Source of the DNA: Undaria pinnatifida
Taxonomy: Eukaryota; Sar; Phaeophyceae; Laminariales; Alariaceae
Assembly (NCBI GenBank): GCA_012845835.1
Contig: JABAKD010000012.1
Span: 11,540,213 to 11,604,212 of the forward strand
Length of the DNA stretch: 64,000 nucleotides
Direction: 5' to 3'
The position numbers and the translations under genes were made by a program. The notes under the pieces were generated by a model that worked only from the letters and a program-made list of their open reading frames with translations, was not told the DNA's origin and ran no database searches. Positions within the stretch are counted from its first letter, which is position 1. Every line of letters starts with the position of its first letter. Positions 57,401 through 64,000 of this stretch are shown in pieces.

Positions 57401-60400
57401 TTCTCGCTGCAGGCTGGGACTTAACCGACGGGTCGAAATTTCGAAACAACGCGCACATGAACATCTCATACCGGCCTTTCCGCGGGAATTTCTCTCGTTT
57501 TATCTCATCACCTCGCCAAACGTGTCGGATCGTACGCGAAGTCGACACGAAGGTACATGTCATGTAGAACGCACATTTCCTACAACAGCGCTCTAGCCGC
57601 GTTTGGTAGTAGTCTTTTATCCATTGTGCTTGTTATGGGACCACGATCATGGTTTGGTATTTCTCCGAAGGGAAACACCGCAGGTCTCGAGTTGGAACCT
57701 TATCCCCGACCTCGATGAAATCTACAACGGCTCGTGCGCCGAACAACAAATTGTGTCTGTCGGCCTATTCTCTGTCTAAAACGCCACCACCAGGTAGGTG
57801 ACTGGACCCAAGAGCTGTTCCGCCTCGGCCTGCAGCAGCCCCGCCTCCCGCTGTGGATAACCACGGCGCAACCCAGTCTTATGGAACAGTCTATCTACTA
57901 CAAACACGGTAGGGAGATGGCGCGCCAACATCACCGCCGCGATTGCATCAGTTTAATACCGGTCTTCCGTAGACGTACTTTTTAACTCTGTGATATCTAC
58001 AGGTCGCACGCATGGAGGGGGAGTTTTTTTTTTTCTTTAGCTCGTGCTAGATGTGTGGGCCTTGGATGGTCAGGGTCTTCACACGAGGTGCCAATATCTT
58101 ACGATGTGGACTAGAAAAGTACTTCTAGTGTAGAGCGTTTGGCTGTCGGCCAGCGGTTGTGATCTCGTCTGCCCCACTGTCCAACCATATTGTCAAATTT
58201 GGTCGATTATATGTTCATTTCTTGTCATAGTGTTTCCTTAAGACACACCGGCATAAAAACCACGGGTCGGTGTAGACGTTGTGTATATTTACCTTCCCCG
58301 TGAAGATCGTCCTCCTTTGACACCGAACAATGACAGCAGATTATATGGGGTGGCTACTCTTTTGACCTGGTAGTGTTCCAGGCGCGTGCTACGAAAGTCA
58401 CGGCACATTGAATACAAAAGCAAGCCTTATGTACGGGTTTCCTCAACTCAAACTCGTCGAAATGCCTAGGACGTCTTTATTTTCCCTGCTTTTTCGTGAA
58501 GATCTAGCCCGTTGGATGTGTTCGTCAGGTTGCGCGTTCAGTTTACTCAGAAAGTAGTTTTCGGGTAATAATGGATGAAGAATCTCAGTAAAGCCACGGT
58601 TCATCTCCACCCCACCACGTGTATCCGAGGTGCATTAATAGTACATGTGTATTCGGTATCATGCAGGATTCATGTTGTTGTTCGTCGTCTGTGTCGTCGT
58701 GAGCTTCATACAATTTGGTATCCGACACAGACCTCCACCGGTTCCTAAATGTGAAACAATGAGCACACGCACACACACCTCCGGCCCAATTCACTTCCTC
58801 CGAACGCCTCCATGACCTGTTCCCTTGCAACAGTTGTTCTGGTCTGCACTGGAGCCGGTATTACTCCCGCTGTATCTATCATCGAAAGGTGAGCCCGAGA
58901 CGCGCGCGTAGTACACGCCTCAGCAAAAAGTTTTTTTTTTTTTAACGCTCAGCGCTGCTAGATGACTACACCCCATGGCGAATGCTGAGGTCAAGGTGGC
59001 CCGTATGTTTTCTGTAGTTTTCGTTCTGGACCTGCCGTACCATATATCTCTCCCCCATGACAGTTTTTTGGGGGTAAAACAAGGTTTGTATCAGCTGAAA
59101 AATCAATCCCGAGGCCTATTACTAAAAAAATGCAGGGTATACAGCGCAACAGCAAAAAACTCCAGCGACGTTTCTTGGGTCAATCCTGTTACTGTTTGTG
59201 CGGCAATTATCCCATACTCTGAGTCCAAGTAGTCTGTCCCCGTCATTCAGAAAACGTTAAAATCGCGTGCTACGATAGAGGTATAAACCACGTTTTTTCT
59301 GACGTTGCTCATTTTTGGGAACTTGAGACCTCTCCCAATAACTGATTTTAGGAGGAAACATGTAACTGTCACCTGATAAAAAAAAAACCGTAGCTGAGGT
59401 ACACGACGAGAACCGTGCAAACACAAATGTCGTATTTCCGACGATTTTGCCCAGGTTAAGGAGCCCCGTCATTCAGAAACCGTTTCGGACGAAAACTCCT
59501 ACCTCTATCGTAGCGCGCGTCACATTATGTTGTCGCACCTCGCGTCCGGCAGAGTGAACGTGGGCGTCCTGCCCGCCTCTACCATAGACGGGCCGACCAC
59601 TACACTTCACCGCGTTCGAGGCGTCAAGAAATATTCCCCCCCTCTCCTGAAGGTCGCCGGTCTTCAACTTCATCGCAATCTCTAGGCATAGCCACATGAT
59701 ACGATAGAGGTGGTCCTTTCTGCCTGAAATGGCTTCGGAATGACGGCGCTCCTTGACCCACAACAGTGGTAAATAGACTATTATATTGCATGATTCTCGC
59801 TATATATCCCGGACGTGGGTTGTTTTTCATGCGGTGTAGTAGAAGTGTTGTTTTGATCCAAATTGATTTTCTTTGGGAGAGGTCTTGAGCTCCGAAAACG
59901 GCGGAACTCCAAAAAAAAAAAAATGGTGCACCTCTATCGTAGCACGCGTCCATGTTCTTCATTATGCATCGTACTATGATATGCCATAGAGGGAAAATGT
60001 GAACCAGTAGGGCTGGTCTCCTGTTGAGGAGCTCCAGGAGCCGAGCAGTGTGATGGATAAAAAACCTATCCCCTCTACGATGGCACGACCCTCGGAGTTT
60101 TCAGCGGAAAATCTCTGACATGATTGACGACCAAAGCTAGGGTCCCGTTGTCAGGAACCTTTATAAGTTTCGTTTTTGCCGTGGCTCGGGGTCGGTCGCG
60201 CGAGTGACCCAGCCCCCTGTTCCTTGAGTTCACAGGCTTTCTTTGGTGCTGTTCTAATGTTTCGACATTAATTCTTTATGGGATGGTTAGCTACGTTGCG
60301 ATAAACTAACCACCTAACCTGTTTTGGTCGGTGAGGTACAGAGTCACTCGTGCGACTGGTGAAGACCAGGTGGTGAAAACAAATGGGGGGTACCCCGTAA

Positions 60401-61816
60401 CGTCGGGTTTGTCTGACTCATTGCAAAAAGCTCTTGTCTACAGTTCCGAGTAAGACAAGGCCGTTGATCACCAAGCACCACCGCTGAGCACTGTATTATG
60501 TGACGTGGCATTTTGTCCACACTGTTTTGTTCAGCTCAATTCAAGCGGTGCGAAAGACTCTTATCCTATTGTAGATAAAAACAGATCAAACTTGAAAATT
60601 GTGGTTATTTCTCGGTAGATTGCTGCACTGAACAGTTCTCGCAAAAGGTTACCCCCGCCCCACCCGCCGCCCTCCTCGCGGTTACCGGGGCCAATTACAT
60701 TACAAGCGCTTGCCACAATACTAAAATGCCCTAAAAAGGAAACATGATTTTTTGTACCCGATGGGACCTTCCCTGGGCCTCACCCTATCCGCTCCAAGGT
60801 TTGCCCAGACGAAGAACATCCACCTTCTGTGGATGTCGAGGGATGTCGGGCTGGTGGCGGTCTTCGAAAAACAGGTGAAAACGCATGGAACTGTGCGCAC
60901 ACGTACGCTACTGCTGATGACGTAGAGGTGACCATGGTTTTTCTTCGAACCCTCCTCGCTCAATGAGCGCCACTCTTCACTTTAAAACTGATTCTGGGAA
61001 GACTGAAACAAGCGCAACCCGACGACCCACAAACCCATGGCTTCTGCTTCTAGGTATGAAAAGTAGGAACTGAATTCCGCGGATTTAGGATCAGAATATA
61101 AAAAGAGCCTAGTAGTGCAGACAACATTTGTTGGCGAAATAGTTATATAGCTCTATCGCAGCACGGTTTGGCCAATCACAATTGTTAGCCTGCACCCCGC
61201 ATTTGGCTCCGAGGTGCACGATGATATCGATTCAGACTTCGAATTTCGGCCGCTCTACTCCCCCCTCCACTGTTTCAGCGACGACCTGCTTAAGAAGCAG
61301 AAGCGAATGCTAATCACGCCGGATACACTCACCACCCGATGCAGAGAGCATCGTGCTAAACGCAAACACCACGCGGCCGCACCAGCCTCATGTCCGTGTC
61401 GCTGTACGTGCAGGAGGCGATTGGTTTTGCCACCCCCACATTCTGTCGCACTATTGCTGAGATACCGTGCACTTTTTCATGGAAACGCCGTTTCGAGGCA
61501 AGGTTTTTCCAACGCCCCTGATGCAGTGAAAGGAGGCTCCTACTGGGAAGTAGGCTTACTTGTAGGATGCCGTACTGTAGGATCAACATAAAGCCAAGAC
61601 CCCCCTGAATTATCCGTGGAGCATTGTTCGTATGACACAGGTAGTAGGCAACCTTTTACGGTTTTTCTCGTGCACTAAAAAGCTACGTGCTGGTGATGCG
61701 CTCCTCTGTTTATCAAACAGCTCCGGCAGGTGAATAGCACGGTCCACCTTACGGGCACGCAAAGCGAGGAGACTAGGGCTGCAGTCCAACGATTGCTCCG
61801 GGCTTCCGCCAAGAAC
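45164..61816 (+). CDS. Two-heme flavocytochrome (NADPH oxidase / ferric reductase superfamily), 11 exons
   Basis: Eleven exons with GT-AG borders and consistent phases, about 465 codons, 5' and 3' ends not secured. The family moves electrons from cytosolic NADPH through FAD and two hemes across a membrane to oxygen or Fe(III). In order: N-terminal cytosolic part and first membrane segment; heme-His pair 1 (VHT...LEH, spacing 14); pair 2 (SLH...CFH, spacing 13); FAD motif SRSEWHPFSII; GDWTQELF; NAD(P)H motif CTGAGITP; LLWMSRD. The spacings equal those of NOX enzymes. Superoxide-producing oxidase versus metal reductase cannot be decided. No stop or frameshift lies in any exon, so the gene looks intact. 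Introns are 89 bp to 2,969 bp and rich in MITEs. Confidence 0.85.
45580..45790. mobile_element. C-family relic abutting an A element
   Basis: GTAGGGGGGGTGTACCCCCC, then TTTTCATTGGATTGGAGC, CTCACTGAGGAAGAAGATTG, and AGTCACCCGCACGAGGGACC. The right terminus is absent; the A element starts immediately at 45791, so it may have inserted into and displaced the C end. Confidence 0.55.
45791..46046. mobile_element. A-family MITE
   Basis: Begins GACGCGTGCTACGATAGAGG, then TGCACCAC. The interior has GGGAGCTTAACACCTCTCCC, CCCATGGCGTCG, AGCCGTCATTCAGG. The right end CTCCCTATCGTAGCGGCCCC has lost the last bases of the inverted repeat. Confidence 0.75.
46665..47290 (-). mobile_element. D-family modular repeat, copy 6
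   Basis: Starts with the conserved end CTCCACCAGCTGTGAGATCG and CTCATCTTTGCAAGCTGTG, then GGATATAGGTCGGCGACC, AAACTATAAAACCCGTTTCTG and the module shared only with copy 3 (GGAAGGAAATGCATCCGTTC). Two further TATA modules with shortened G runs follow, ending CATGTATATCCTGGGG. Confidence 0.75.
47312..47505. repeat. G-family interspersed repeat, copy 2
   Basis: Circularly permuted relative to copy 1 at 13790: the CCCTGCCTGTGTGCACGTCA block comes first, then ACATATCGAAGA, ATCATATCAATAGTTCTACT, GTAGATTCTATGCAG and AGGCATAAACCAACAC. Confidence 0.7.
47700..48165 (-). repeat. H-family repeat, copy 2, with inverted ends
   Basis: Reverse complement of the 30812-31135 repeat in its central part. It is bracketed by GGGAACGAAGCCTAAAATGAG at 47760 and, inverted, TTTTAGGCTCCGTTCCCATT at 48107, both next to CAGAAAACTCTG-like words. 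The inverted borders suggest a DNA element of about 400 bp. Confidence 0.6.
48413..48498 (+). CDS. Flavocytochrome exon 2
   Basis: 86 bp. Acceptor TTTTGCACCTCAG, donor CCAC|GTGAGG. It encodes VTAISALYMCTNPWFLFYNA then DKGEICPT, a membrane segment followed by a short loop. It starts in phase 0 and leaves two bases. Confidence 0.8.
48840..49100. mobile_element. A-family relic
   Basis: GTACGATGATAGGGGTACC, CTTTGGGAGCGCGCTC, TTTTGATGGAAAAGGG and CCATCGTAGCACATGTC keep the A-family outline. In intron 2. Confidence 0.45.
49383..49567 (+). CDS. Flavocytochrome exon 3
   Basis: 185 bp. Acceptor TTCTTCTGCGACTTGACAG, donor ACCT|GTGAGT. It encodes VLCATTPVQLALLTGSRVS, a membrane segment (AGVLFASLTISIFSK) and EPTHDVHT, whose last His is the first heme ligand. 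One base starts and one base ends the exon, matching both neighbours. Confidence 0.85.
49748..50000. mobile_element. B-family MITE, intact, TSD TAGC
   Basis: 253 bp. GACGATTCTACGATAA at the left and GGGTAGAACGGCTC at the right, flanked by TAGC at 49744-49747 and 50001-50004. Interior B landmarks: ATCGAACGTTTCGTGGCTGC, TGTTTGTAAAGG, TCTGGTTTCAAAACCGGCG. Inside intron 3. Confidence 0.85.
50336..50590. mobile_element. A-family MITE, decayed
   Basis: GAGTGCTGCGCTACGATAGG, then GCGCACCACG; CTGCTATGATACCGGATAAA; CCGACGATTGTGCGTTAAGG. The right end ACATCTATTTTAGCAGGTGC is a mutated inverse. Intron 3. Confidence 0.65.
50871..51052 (+). CDS. Flavocytochrome exon 4
   Basis: 182 bp. Acceptor CATTGCTCAG, donor CCAAG|GTATGC. 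With the base left from exon 3 it reads YFGYLTLVATLEHAILHC, giving the second heme His 14 residues after VHT. It then continues AYLIYGTDTGRSGMVGCILL and LPIVLPMKFEFIRTK (another membrane segment). It ends in phase 0. Confidence 0.88.
51163..51330. repeat. 42-bp minisatellite, four copies
   Basis: Four perfectly spaced 42-bp units beginning GCGTATGTACC(A/G)CATTG and ending TTATGG(G/T)TGACG, with only a few substitutions. 42 is a multiple of three, so several frames stay open across it. Lies in intron 4. Confidence 0.95.
51331..52778. other. Intron 4 sequence, no feature
   Basis: Unique sequence within intron 4 of the flavocytochrome gene. Short frames only. Confidence 0.4.
52779..53010. mobile_element. 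A-family relic, left part
   Basis: GGACGCGTTCTACGATAGC, GGCGGGGCTTCTCAACTC, TACACCTAGGCCATGAAG and TTTTCATCTGG follow A order. The right half merges into unrelated sequence. An isolated second terminus (GGACGCGTGCTACGATC) is at 53084. Confidence 0.5.
53851..53996 (+). CDS. Flavocytochrome exon 5
   Basis: 146 bp. Acceptor TTCTCGGACGATGCAG, donor AAACA|GTGAGT. It encodes ISFEFRKSLHLMFLPLIVAL then CFHSVVFRYVG and ILVLWYLADRLYFTTK. The His pair SLH and CFH, 13 apart, is the second pair of heme ligands. WYLADRLYFTTK is the last membrane helix leading to the FAD domain. It ends with two bases of a codon. Confidence 0.92.
54074..54360. mobile_element. I-family element, diverged
   Basis: CATCCCACGGTGGGGTAGGG with GCGCAG near the left, and CTACCGTGGGAAGATCCCACGG near the right. 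A G run at 54358-54374 follows. In intron 5. Confidence 0.45.
54481..54752. mobile_element. A-family MITE, TSD CAAT
   Basis: GGCAAGTGCTACGATATAGA at the left and CCTCTATCGTAGCACGCGTC at the right. CAAT at 54477-54480 and 54753-54756. The interior has GCTCCTTGAACC, CACCTAGGCCATGATGGGCG and TTAACCTCC-AGAGTGAGG. Intron 5. Confidence 0.82.
54785..54980. mobile_element. A-family relic
   Basis: GACGCATGCGGCGGTGGAGG, then TGCAACACTTCC, TCAAGGAGCCACGTGATTC. It lies directly beside the previous element. The right end is lost. Confidence 0.4.
54981..55709. other. Intron 5 sequence, no feature
   Basis: Unique sequence with a C run at 55560-55576. No repeat or exon supported. Confidence 0.4.
55710..55960. 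mobile_element. A-family MITE, best-preserved copy, TSD TTAG
   Basis: 251 bp. Left GACGCGTGCTACGATAGAGG, then TGCACC; right end the inverse (ACCTCTATCGTAGCATGCGTC, one mismatch). TTAG at 55706-55709 and 55961-55964. The interior gives the family order: TTGGGAACTTTAGACCTCTCCC, ACTTGGAGAAA, CTGCTACCTGATAAATAATC, CCATGGCCTAGGTACAC, TTTCGACGATTTTGAG, CCCCGTCATTCGG. Intron 5. Confidence 0.9.
56185..56310 (-). mobile_element. D-family end fragment
   Basis: AAATACACTCCAGCTGTGAG, TCATCTTTGCAAGCTGTGTG and ACTCCGATCGCGCGAATTAC. Only the terminal 120 bp is present. Intron 5. Confidence 0.7.
56788..56834 (+). CDS. Flavocytochrome exon 6
   Basis: 47 bp. Acceptor after a T run, AAAATCAG|T, chosen because its one leading base completes the codon left by exon 5; donor CCCCTG|GTTTAT. 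It encodes SHSYATGTLIDSRSP, the short strand region before the FAD motif. An alternative acceptor at 56776 (start 56777) would add IKI, as the family often has, but breaks the phase unless a tiny exon is missed. Confidence 0.6.
56924..57051 (+). CDS. Flavocytochrome exon 7 (FAD motif)
   Basis: 128 bp after an 89-bp intron. Acceptor CACGTTCTCAGAG, donor GGCG|GTGAGT. It encodes YTFNAGSYIYVNSPTIS, RSEWHPFSII and PRATFYAEA. HPFS binds FAD in ferric reductases and NADPH oxidases. It starts with two bases completing Gly, ends phase 0. Confidence 0.92.
57085..57355. mobile_element. A-family relic
   Basis: GCGCATGCGGCGGGAGCGG, then TGCACTATTTCC; GAGAAATCCCCTGGCCTAGG; TTCCGATGATTTTCGTCTAAGG; CGCCCGTCATCATG; TTGTCGTATCACGACC. 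About 30 bp after exon 7 in intron 7. Confidence 0.5.
57794..57908 (+). CDS. Flavocytochrome exon 8
   Basis: 115 bp. Acceptor CGCCACCACCAG, donor CACG|GTAGGG. It encodes VGDWTQELFRLG, PRLPLWITTAQPS and MEQSIYYKH. GDWT is the strand that follows the FAD motif in this family. Starts phase 0, leaves one base. Confidence 0.88.
58382..58620. mobile_element. A-family MITE, decayed
   Basis: GGCGCGTGCTACGAAAGTC, TTTCCTCAACTCAAACTCGTCG, TGAAGAATCTCAGTAAAGCC; right end poorly kept. Intron 8. Confidence 0.5.
58834..58888 (+). CDS. Flavocytochrome exon 9 (NAD(P)H motif)
   Basis: 55 bp. Acceptor TGTTCCCTTGCAACAG, donor GAAAG|GTGAGC. With one base from exon 8 it encodes VVLVCTGAGITPAVSIIE. GxGxTP is the nucleotide-binding motif. 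Two bases at each end match the neighbours' phases. Confidence 0.93.
59262..59521. mobile_element. A-family MITE
   Basis: ATCGCGTGCTACGATAGAGG left, CTACCTCTATCGTAGCGCGC right. It is immediately preceded by CCCCGTCATTCAGAAAACG (59239), which is normally internal to the family, so it abuts a remnant of another copy. Intron 9. Confidence 0.75.
59691..59950. mobile_element. A-family MITE
   Basis: Left end decayed (CATGATACGATAGAGG), right end intact (CCTCTATCGTAGCACGCGTC). Flanks CATA/CATG match 3 of 4. The interior has GCTCCTTGACCC, GGACGTGGGTTGTTTTTCATG and GGGAGAGGTCTTGAGCTCC. Intron 9. Confidence 0.75.
60137..60405. mobile_element. C-family relic
   Basis: CTCGGGGTCGGTCGCGCGAG, then TGACCC; TGCTGTTCTAATGTTTCGACA; GGTGAGGTACAGAGTCACTCG; AAATGGGGGGTACCCCGTAACG. 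Order as in C elements; termini decayed. Intron 9. Confidence 0.6.
60799..60874 (+). CDS. Flavocytochrome exon 10
   Basis: 76 bp. Acceptor CTATCCGCTCCAAG, donor AACAG|GTGAAA. It encodes FAQTKNIHLLWMSRDVGL then VAVFEKQ. W-x-x-R-D is the conserved strand of the NAD(P)H domain. The acceptor at 60798 was chosen over a second AG at 60807 because only it completes the codon AG- from exon 9. Confidence 0.9.
60960..61175. mobile_element. A-family relic
   Basis: AAAACTGATTCTGGGAAGAC, ACAAACCCATGGCTTCTGC and the right terminus TAGCTCTATCGCAGCACGG. Intron 10. Confidence 0.4.
61214..61330 (+). CDS. Possible additional exon
   Basis: Between exons 10 and 11. The acceptor GGCTCCGAG precedes a phase-0 frame encoding VHDDIDSDFEFRPLYSPL and DDLLKKQKRMLITPDTL. 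Base 3 usage looks coding-like and the phase fits exon 10, but no donor gives the phase needed by exon 11, and direct joining of exons 10 and 11 is also sensible. It may be an alternative exon or chance. Confidence 0.3.
61721..61816 (+). CDS. Flavocytochrome exon 11
   Basis: 96 bp, 32 codons, phase 0 at both ends. Acceptor CTCTGTTTATCAAACAG, donor AAGAAC|GTGAGC. It encodes LRQVNSTVHLTGTQSEETR and AAVQRLLRASAKN, consistent with a strand-helix of the NAD(P)H domain. The terminal exon(s) remain to be found downstream. Confidence 0.7.
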
Positions 61817-61924
61817 GTGAGCTACAGCGCGCAAGCAAGACCCACCACAATCGTGCCTCACTTTTTTTGTAAGCGTTGCGCCCGTCAAAACGCCTCGGCA
61901 CACGTTTAATCGGTCGTCCCGAGA

Positions 61925-62135
61925 GAAGATCTACGCACGTTTTTGCTATTTTGATTCGTCAATGCACGGCCTCCTTAAACCACCAGCATATGATTTTTAC
62001 CTAGACCATGGAGTGGGTTGAACCAGACCGTGCACCGATCCACTGGTGTATGTCAACATTTCTCGTTTGCGGGGTGGGATCTAGAGCTCGTGAAATCGGC
62101 AGAATCCCTCAGCAAAATCACCCCTCTCTGATGTA
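61925..62135. mobile_element. A-family relic, reverse type
   Basis: CGGCCTCCTTAAACCACC, TTTTACCTAGACCATGGAG, GGGATCTAGAGCTCG and AATCCCTCAGCAAAATCACC follow the A order seen at 11150. Both ends are lost. Confidence 0.4.
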
Positions 62136-62142
62136 GTCCGGG

Positions 62143-62600
62143 GACACGTGCTACGATAGAAGTACATTACACAGTACCATTTTGTTTGGCCAAAATAGTT
62201 TTGACCGTAATGGGATTTCCCAACTCAACGAATAAACTACCCAGTATGGTTGGATTGCCGTTCGTGACGGATGCCAGCAATATTACTAACCTTGCAAAAG
62301 GTCTCGCTAGTACGGCTGAGAGAGAGAGGCTCACCGACCATTTTCTGAGCCCCGGCATACATGAAGAGGTATACATCACAACGCACACTCGACGTTCGAG
62401 GTGGACCTAAAGTGTACCCCGACGAGAAATCCCATGGCCTAGAGATTCCTCCGGAGGTTGTTTTTAACTGTATTTTTTTCTGAACGATGTTGTCTAGCTT
62501 CCTTAGTTAATAACCCCACCGAAAAAACGTCAGTGAAAATTTGTTTTAGCGGAACGTCAGCAAGGGTCTCGTTTTTGCAAAGATCTGTTGAAGATCATTC
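62143..62600. mobile_element. A-like element with unusual interior
   Basis: Left end GACACGTGCTACGATAGAAG; the A-family phrase GAAATCCCATGGCCTAGAG is at 62428, and later AATAACCCCACCGAAAAAACG. Between them lies extra sequence with a frame at 62186-62410 (GLPFVTDASNITNLAKGLAS, RERLTDHFLSPGIHEE). The right terminus is not clear, and a second A element starts at 62601. Confidence 0.4.
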
Positions 62601-62866
62601 GACGCCTGCTACGGTAGAGGTAGCAGCACGTTTGGTCTGAAACATGGTTTCTAGGTGATGGGGCTTCTTAACCCAAATTCGTCGGAAATACGATATTTTT
62701 GTTTTTCATGATTTTCGTTGCATACCTGGGACATGGGATGTTTTCATCCGGTGTAGCAGTACTAACAACTGCGGTTTCTCCACATCGCTTTTTGTGAGAA
62801 GTCTAAAGCTCCGAAAATGATATGCCTCCAGCAAACAAATGGTGCACCTCTATCGTAACACGCGCC
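62601..62866. mobile_element. A-family MITE
   Basis: GACGCCTGCTACGGTAGAGG left, GCACCTCTATCGTAACACGC right, flanked by ATTC/ATCC. Interior GGGGCTTCTTAACCC, CTGGGACATGGGATGTTTTC. The left terminus reads CTACGG, the C-family variant of the shared motif. Confidence 0.78.
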
Positions 62867-62916
62867 ATCCGTTACAGGCTCAGATCATACAGGTACACGT
62901 TCATTTTTGTCCAGGT

Positions 62917-62942
62917 ATATATATATATATATATATATATTT
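62917..62942. repeat. (AT)n microsatellite
   Basis: About 12 TA units. Confidence 0.9.
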
Positions 62943-63110
62943 CAGTTGTTAGATGAATGGCATAACGCACCGCAAAACTCATGCTACACGCTGGGGGTAC
63001 ACCGAACGGTGTGAGAGATTCCACAGTCGAGAAGCTCTATAGCGCACTCAACCCTTAAAATAATAGATATGTATGACATGGAAGTGTATCCCGATGAACG
63101 ATACCGTGCA

Positions 63111-63360
63111 GACTCATTCTACGATGCACCCCCCCCGCCCAAAAGCAGCGATTTTATTTAACGGACGTTTCATGGCTGCTCGACACGAGGAAGGATGCTA
63201 TTAAAAGAAAACAATTCTCTTAATATTGTCGTGTGTGCAAAGGTCGACCGAACGATGACGTCAGGGTACACAGTGTTTCAGGAGATACGACCTGGAGCTG
63301 GTTTCAAAACCGGCGATGTCGAAGAAAAAATTGTTTGCGGCGGGCTACCGAAGAACGACG
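63111..63360. mobile_element. B-family MITE
   Basis: GACTCATTCTACGATGCACC left, CTACCGAAGAACGAC right. C run, TAACGGACGTTTCATGGCTGC, GTGTGTGCAAAGG, CGACCTGGAGCTGGTTTC inside. No clear flank duplication. Confidence 0.75.
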
Positions 63361-63501
63361 TCGCCCTAGGTATACAACGAACCCCATGGTACAGCCAAGA
63401 GGAGGGCATACATCCCGACCGCTTTGAGGTAACACGGGAAGGATCATGTTCAGAAAATAATTTTGCTAAACCGCTGTATCACAGCACACATACAAAATAA
63501 G

Positions 63502-63695
63502 GATCCTCTGAAAATGCACGGTGCAACCTCCCACACCGTAGTATGCGTCCCAGCAGAGGTTTTGGTCGGCTTCCAACATGATCTCCCACCGTCGGTTGCA
63601 AACCACTGCACACAGGGCACGGGCGTGACGAAGAGTTCGAGCTTCACGTCTATCGTCACCAACGAGTTCTTCACGCCCCGGCCAGCACCCAACAT
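63502..63695 (+). CDS. Possible downstream exon, unrecognised
   Basis: After ACAAAATAAG, a phase-0 frame encodes DPLKMHGATSHTVVCVPAEV, then FTSIVTNEFFTPRPAP, and stops at 63711. It would be phase-compatible with exon 11, and codon third positions are GC-rich. But the acceptor is weak, the protein does not resemble a known C-terminus of the family, and the opposite strand is also open. It may belong to another gene. Confidence 0.25.
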
Positions 63696-63925
63696 GATGT
63701 CAGTTTCGTGATTTCAGCGATAGGATTACTCCGTCGTCGTCGTGTGTCTTCATCGGGATTCTACGCGCGTCTATTGGAAAACAGTTTGATATCAATCTAC
63801 GTCATTTGCTAGTCGTGGGGTTTGCGTGCGCCCGTGTTGACCTCTAGATAATAGGAGCACAGCAACAGTTCGCAATGCTAAGGCGGTCTGAGTGAGGCGG
63901 TGGGGTCTGAGTAAGGCGGTAGTGT

Positions 63926-64000
63926 CATCCCACGGCCTAGGGGATGCAGTTGTCGGACTAACTCACAATGTAACTGGCCGGTTGAGCTTGTATAGTGTGG
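63926..64000. mobile_element. I-family element, left end only
   Basis: CATCCCACGGCCTAGGGGATGCAG resembles the left end of the element at 3285. The window ends before a right terminus. Confidence 0.45.

Overview
This window is nuclear DNA from a repeat-rich, intron-rich eukaryote. The copia-type polyprotein, the LINE reverse-transcriptase tail and the long-intron flavocytochrome gene are all of a style I associate with photosynthetic stramenopiles, brown algae in particular. That placement is inference from protein character and gene architecture, not a database match. No rRNA, CRISPR or bacterial-type operon is present, and almost all long open frames are shadows of simple repeats or transposons.

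Layout. 0-14.9 kb is gene-poor: small inverted-repeat DNA elements (MITEs), a degenerate 11-bp minisatellite carrying a tRNA-derived SINE and another small element, and a cluster of unrelated tandem repeats at 6.2-8.6 kb. 14.9-21.0 kb is a complete but dead copia LTR retrotransposon inserted in a G run. 22.5-23.5, 31.5-33.1, 40.0-42.0 and 46.7-47.3 kb hold copies of a strange modular repeat punctuated by long C (or G) homopolymers. 23.8-24.15 kb is a (TTG)121 microsatellite. 24.4 and 25.06-25.56 kb are two short elements with CAG...CTG ends, one carrying a small Cys/His-rich ORF. 25.7-28.1 kb contains decayed coding sequence of unknown origin. 28.85-30.33 kb has two head-to-tail LINE 3' ends.

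The one convincing host gene lies on the + strand from about 45.16 kb to at least 61.82 kb. Eleven short exons with GT-AG borders and matching phases together encode the core of a NADPH oxidase / ferric reductase (two-heme flavocytochrome). It has four heme-ligand histidines with spacings 14 and 13, the FAD motif HPFS, the NAD(P)H motif GxGxTP and a W-x-S-R-D strand. Its N-terminus is probably upstream (about 43.3 kb or further) and its C-terminus is not securely found before the window ends.

The introns (89 bp to about 3 kb) are packed with MITEs. Three MITE families (called A, B and C here) share one terminal pattern, GAC-N5/6-CTACG(A/G)TA, and leave 4-bp target duplications of varied sequence. 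They are probably mobilised by one unseen transposase. The window is thus one expanded gene and its gene-poor neighbourhood, shaped by small DNA transposons, a few retroelements and homopolymer-bearing repeats.
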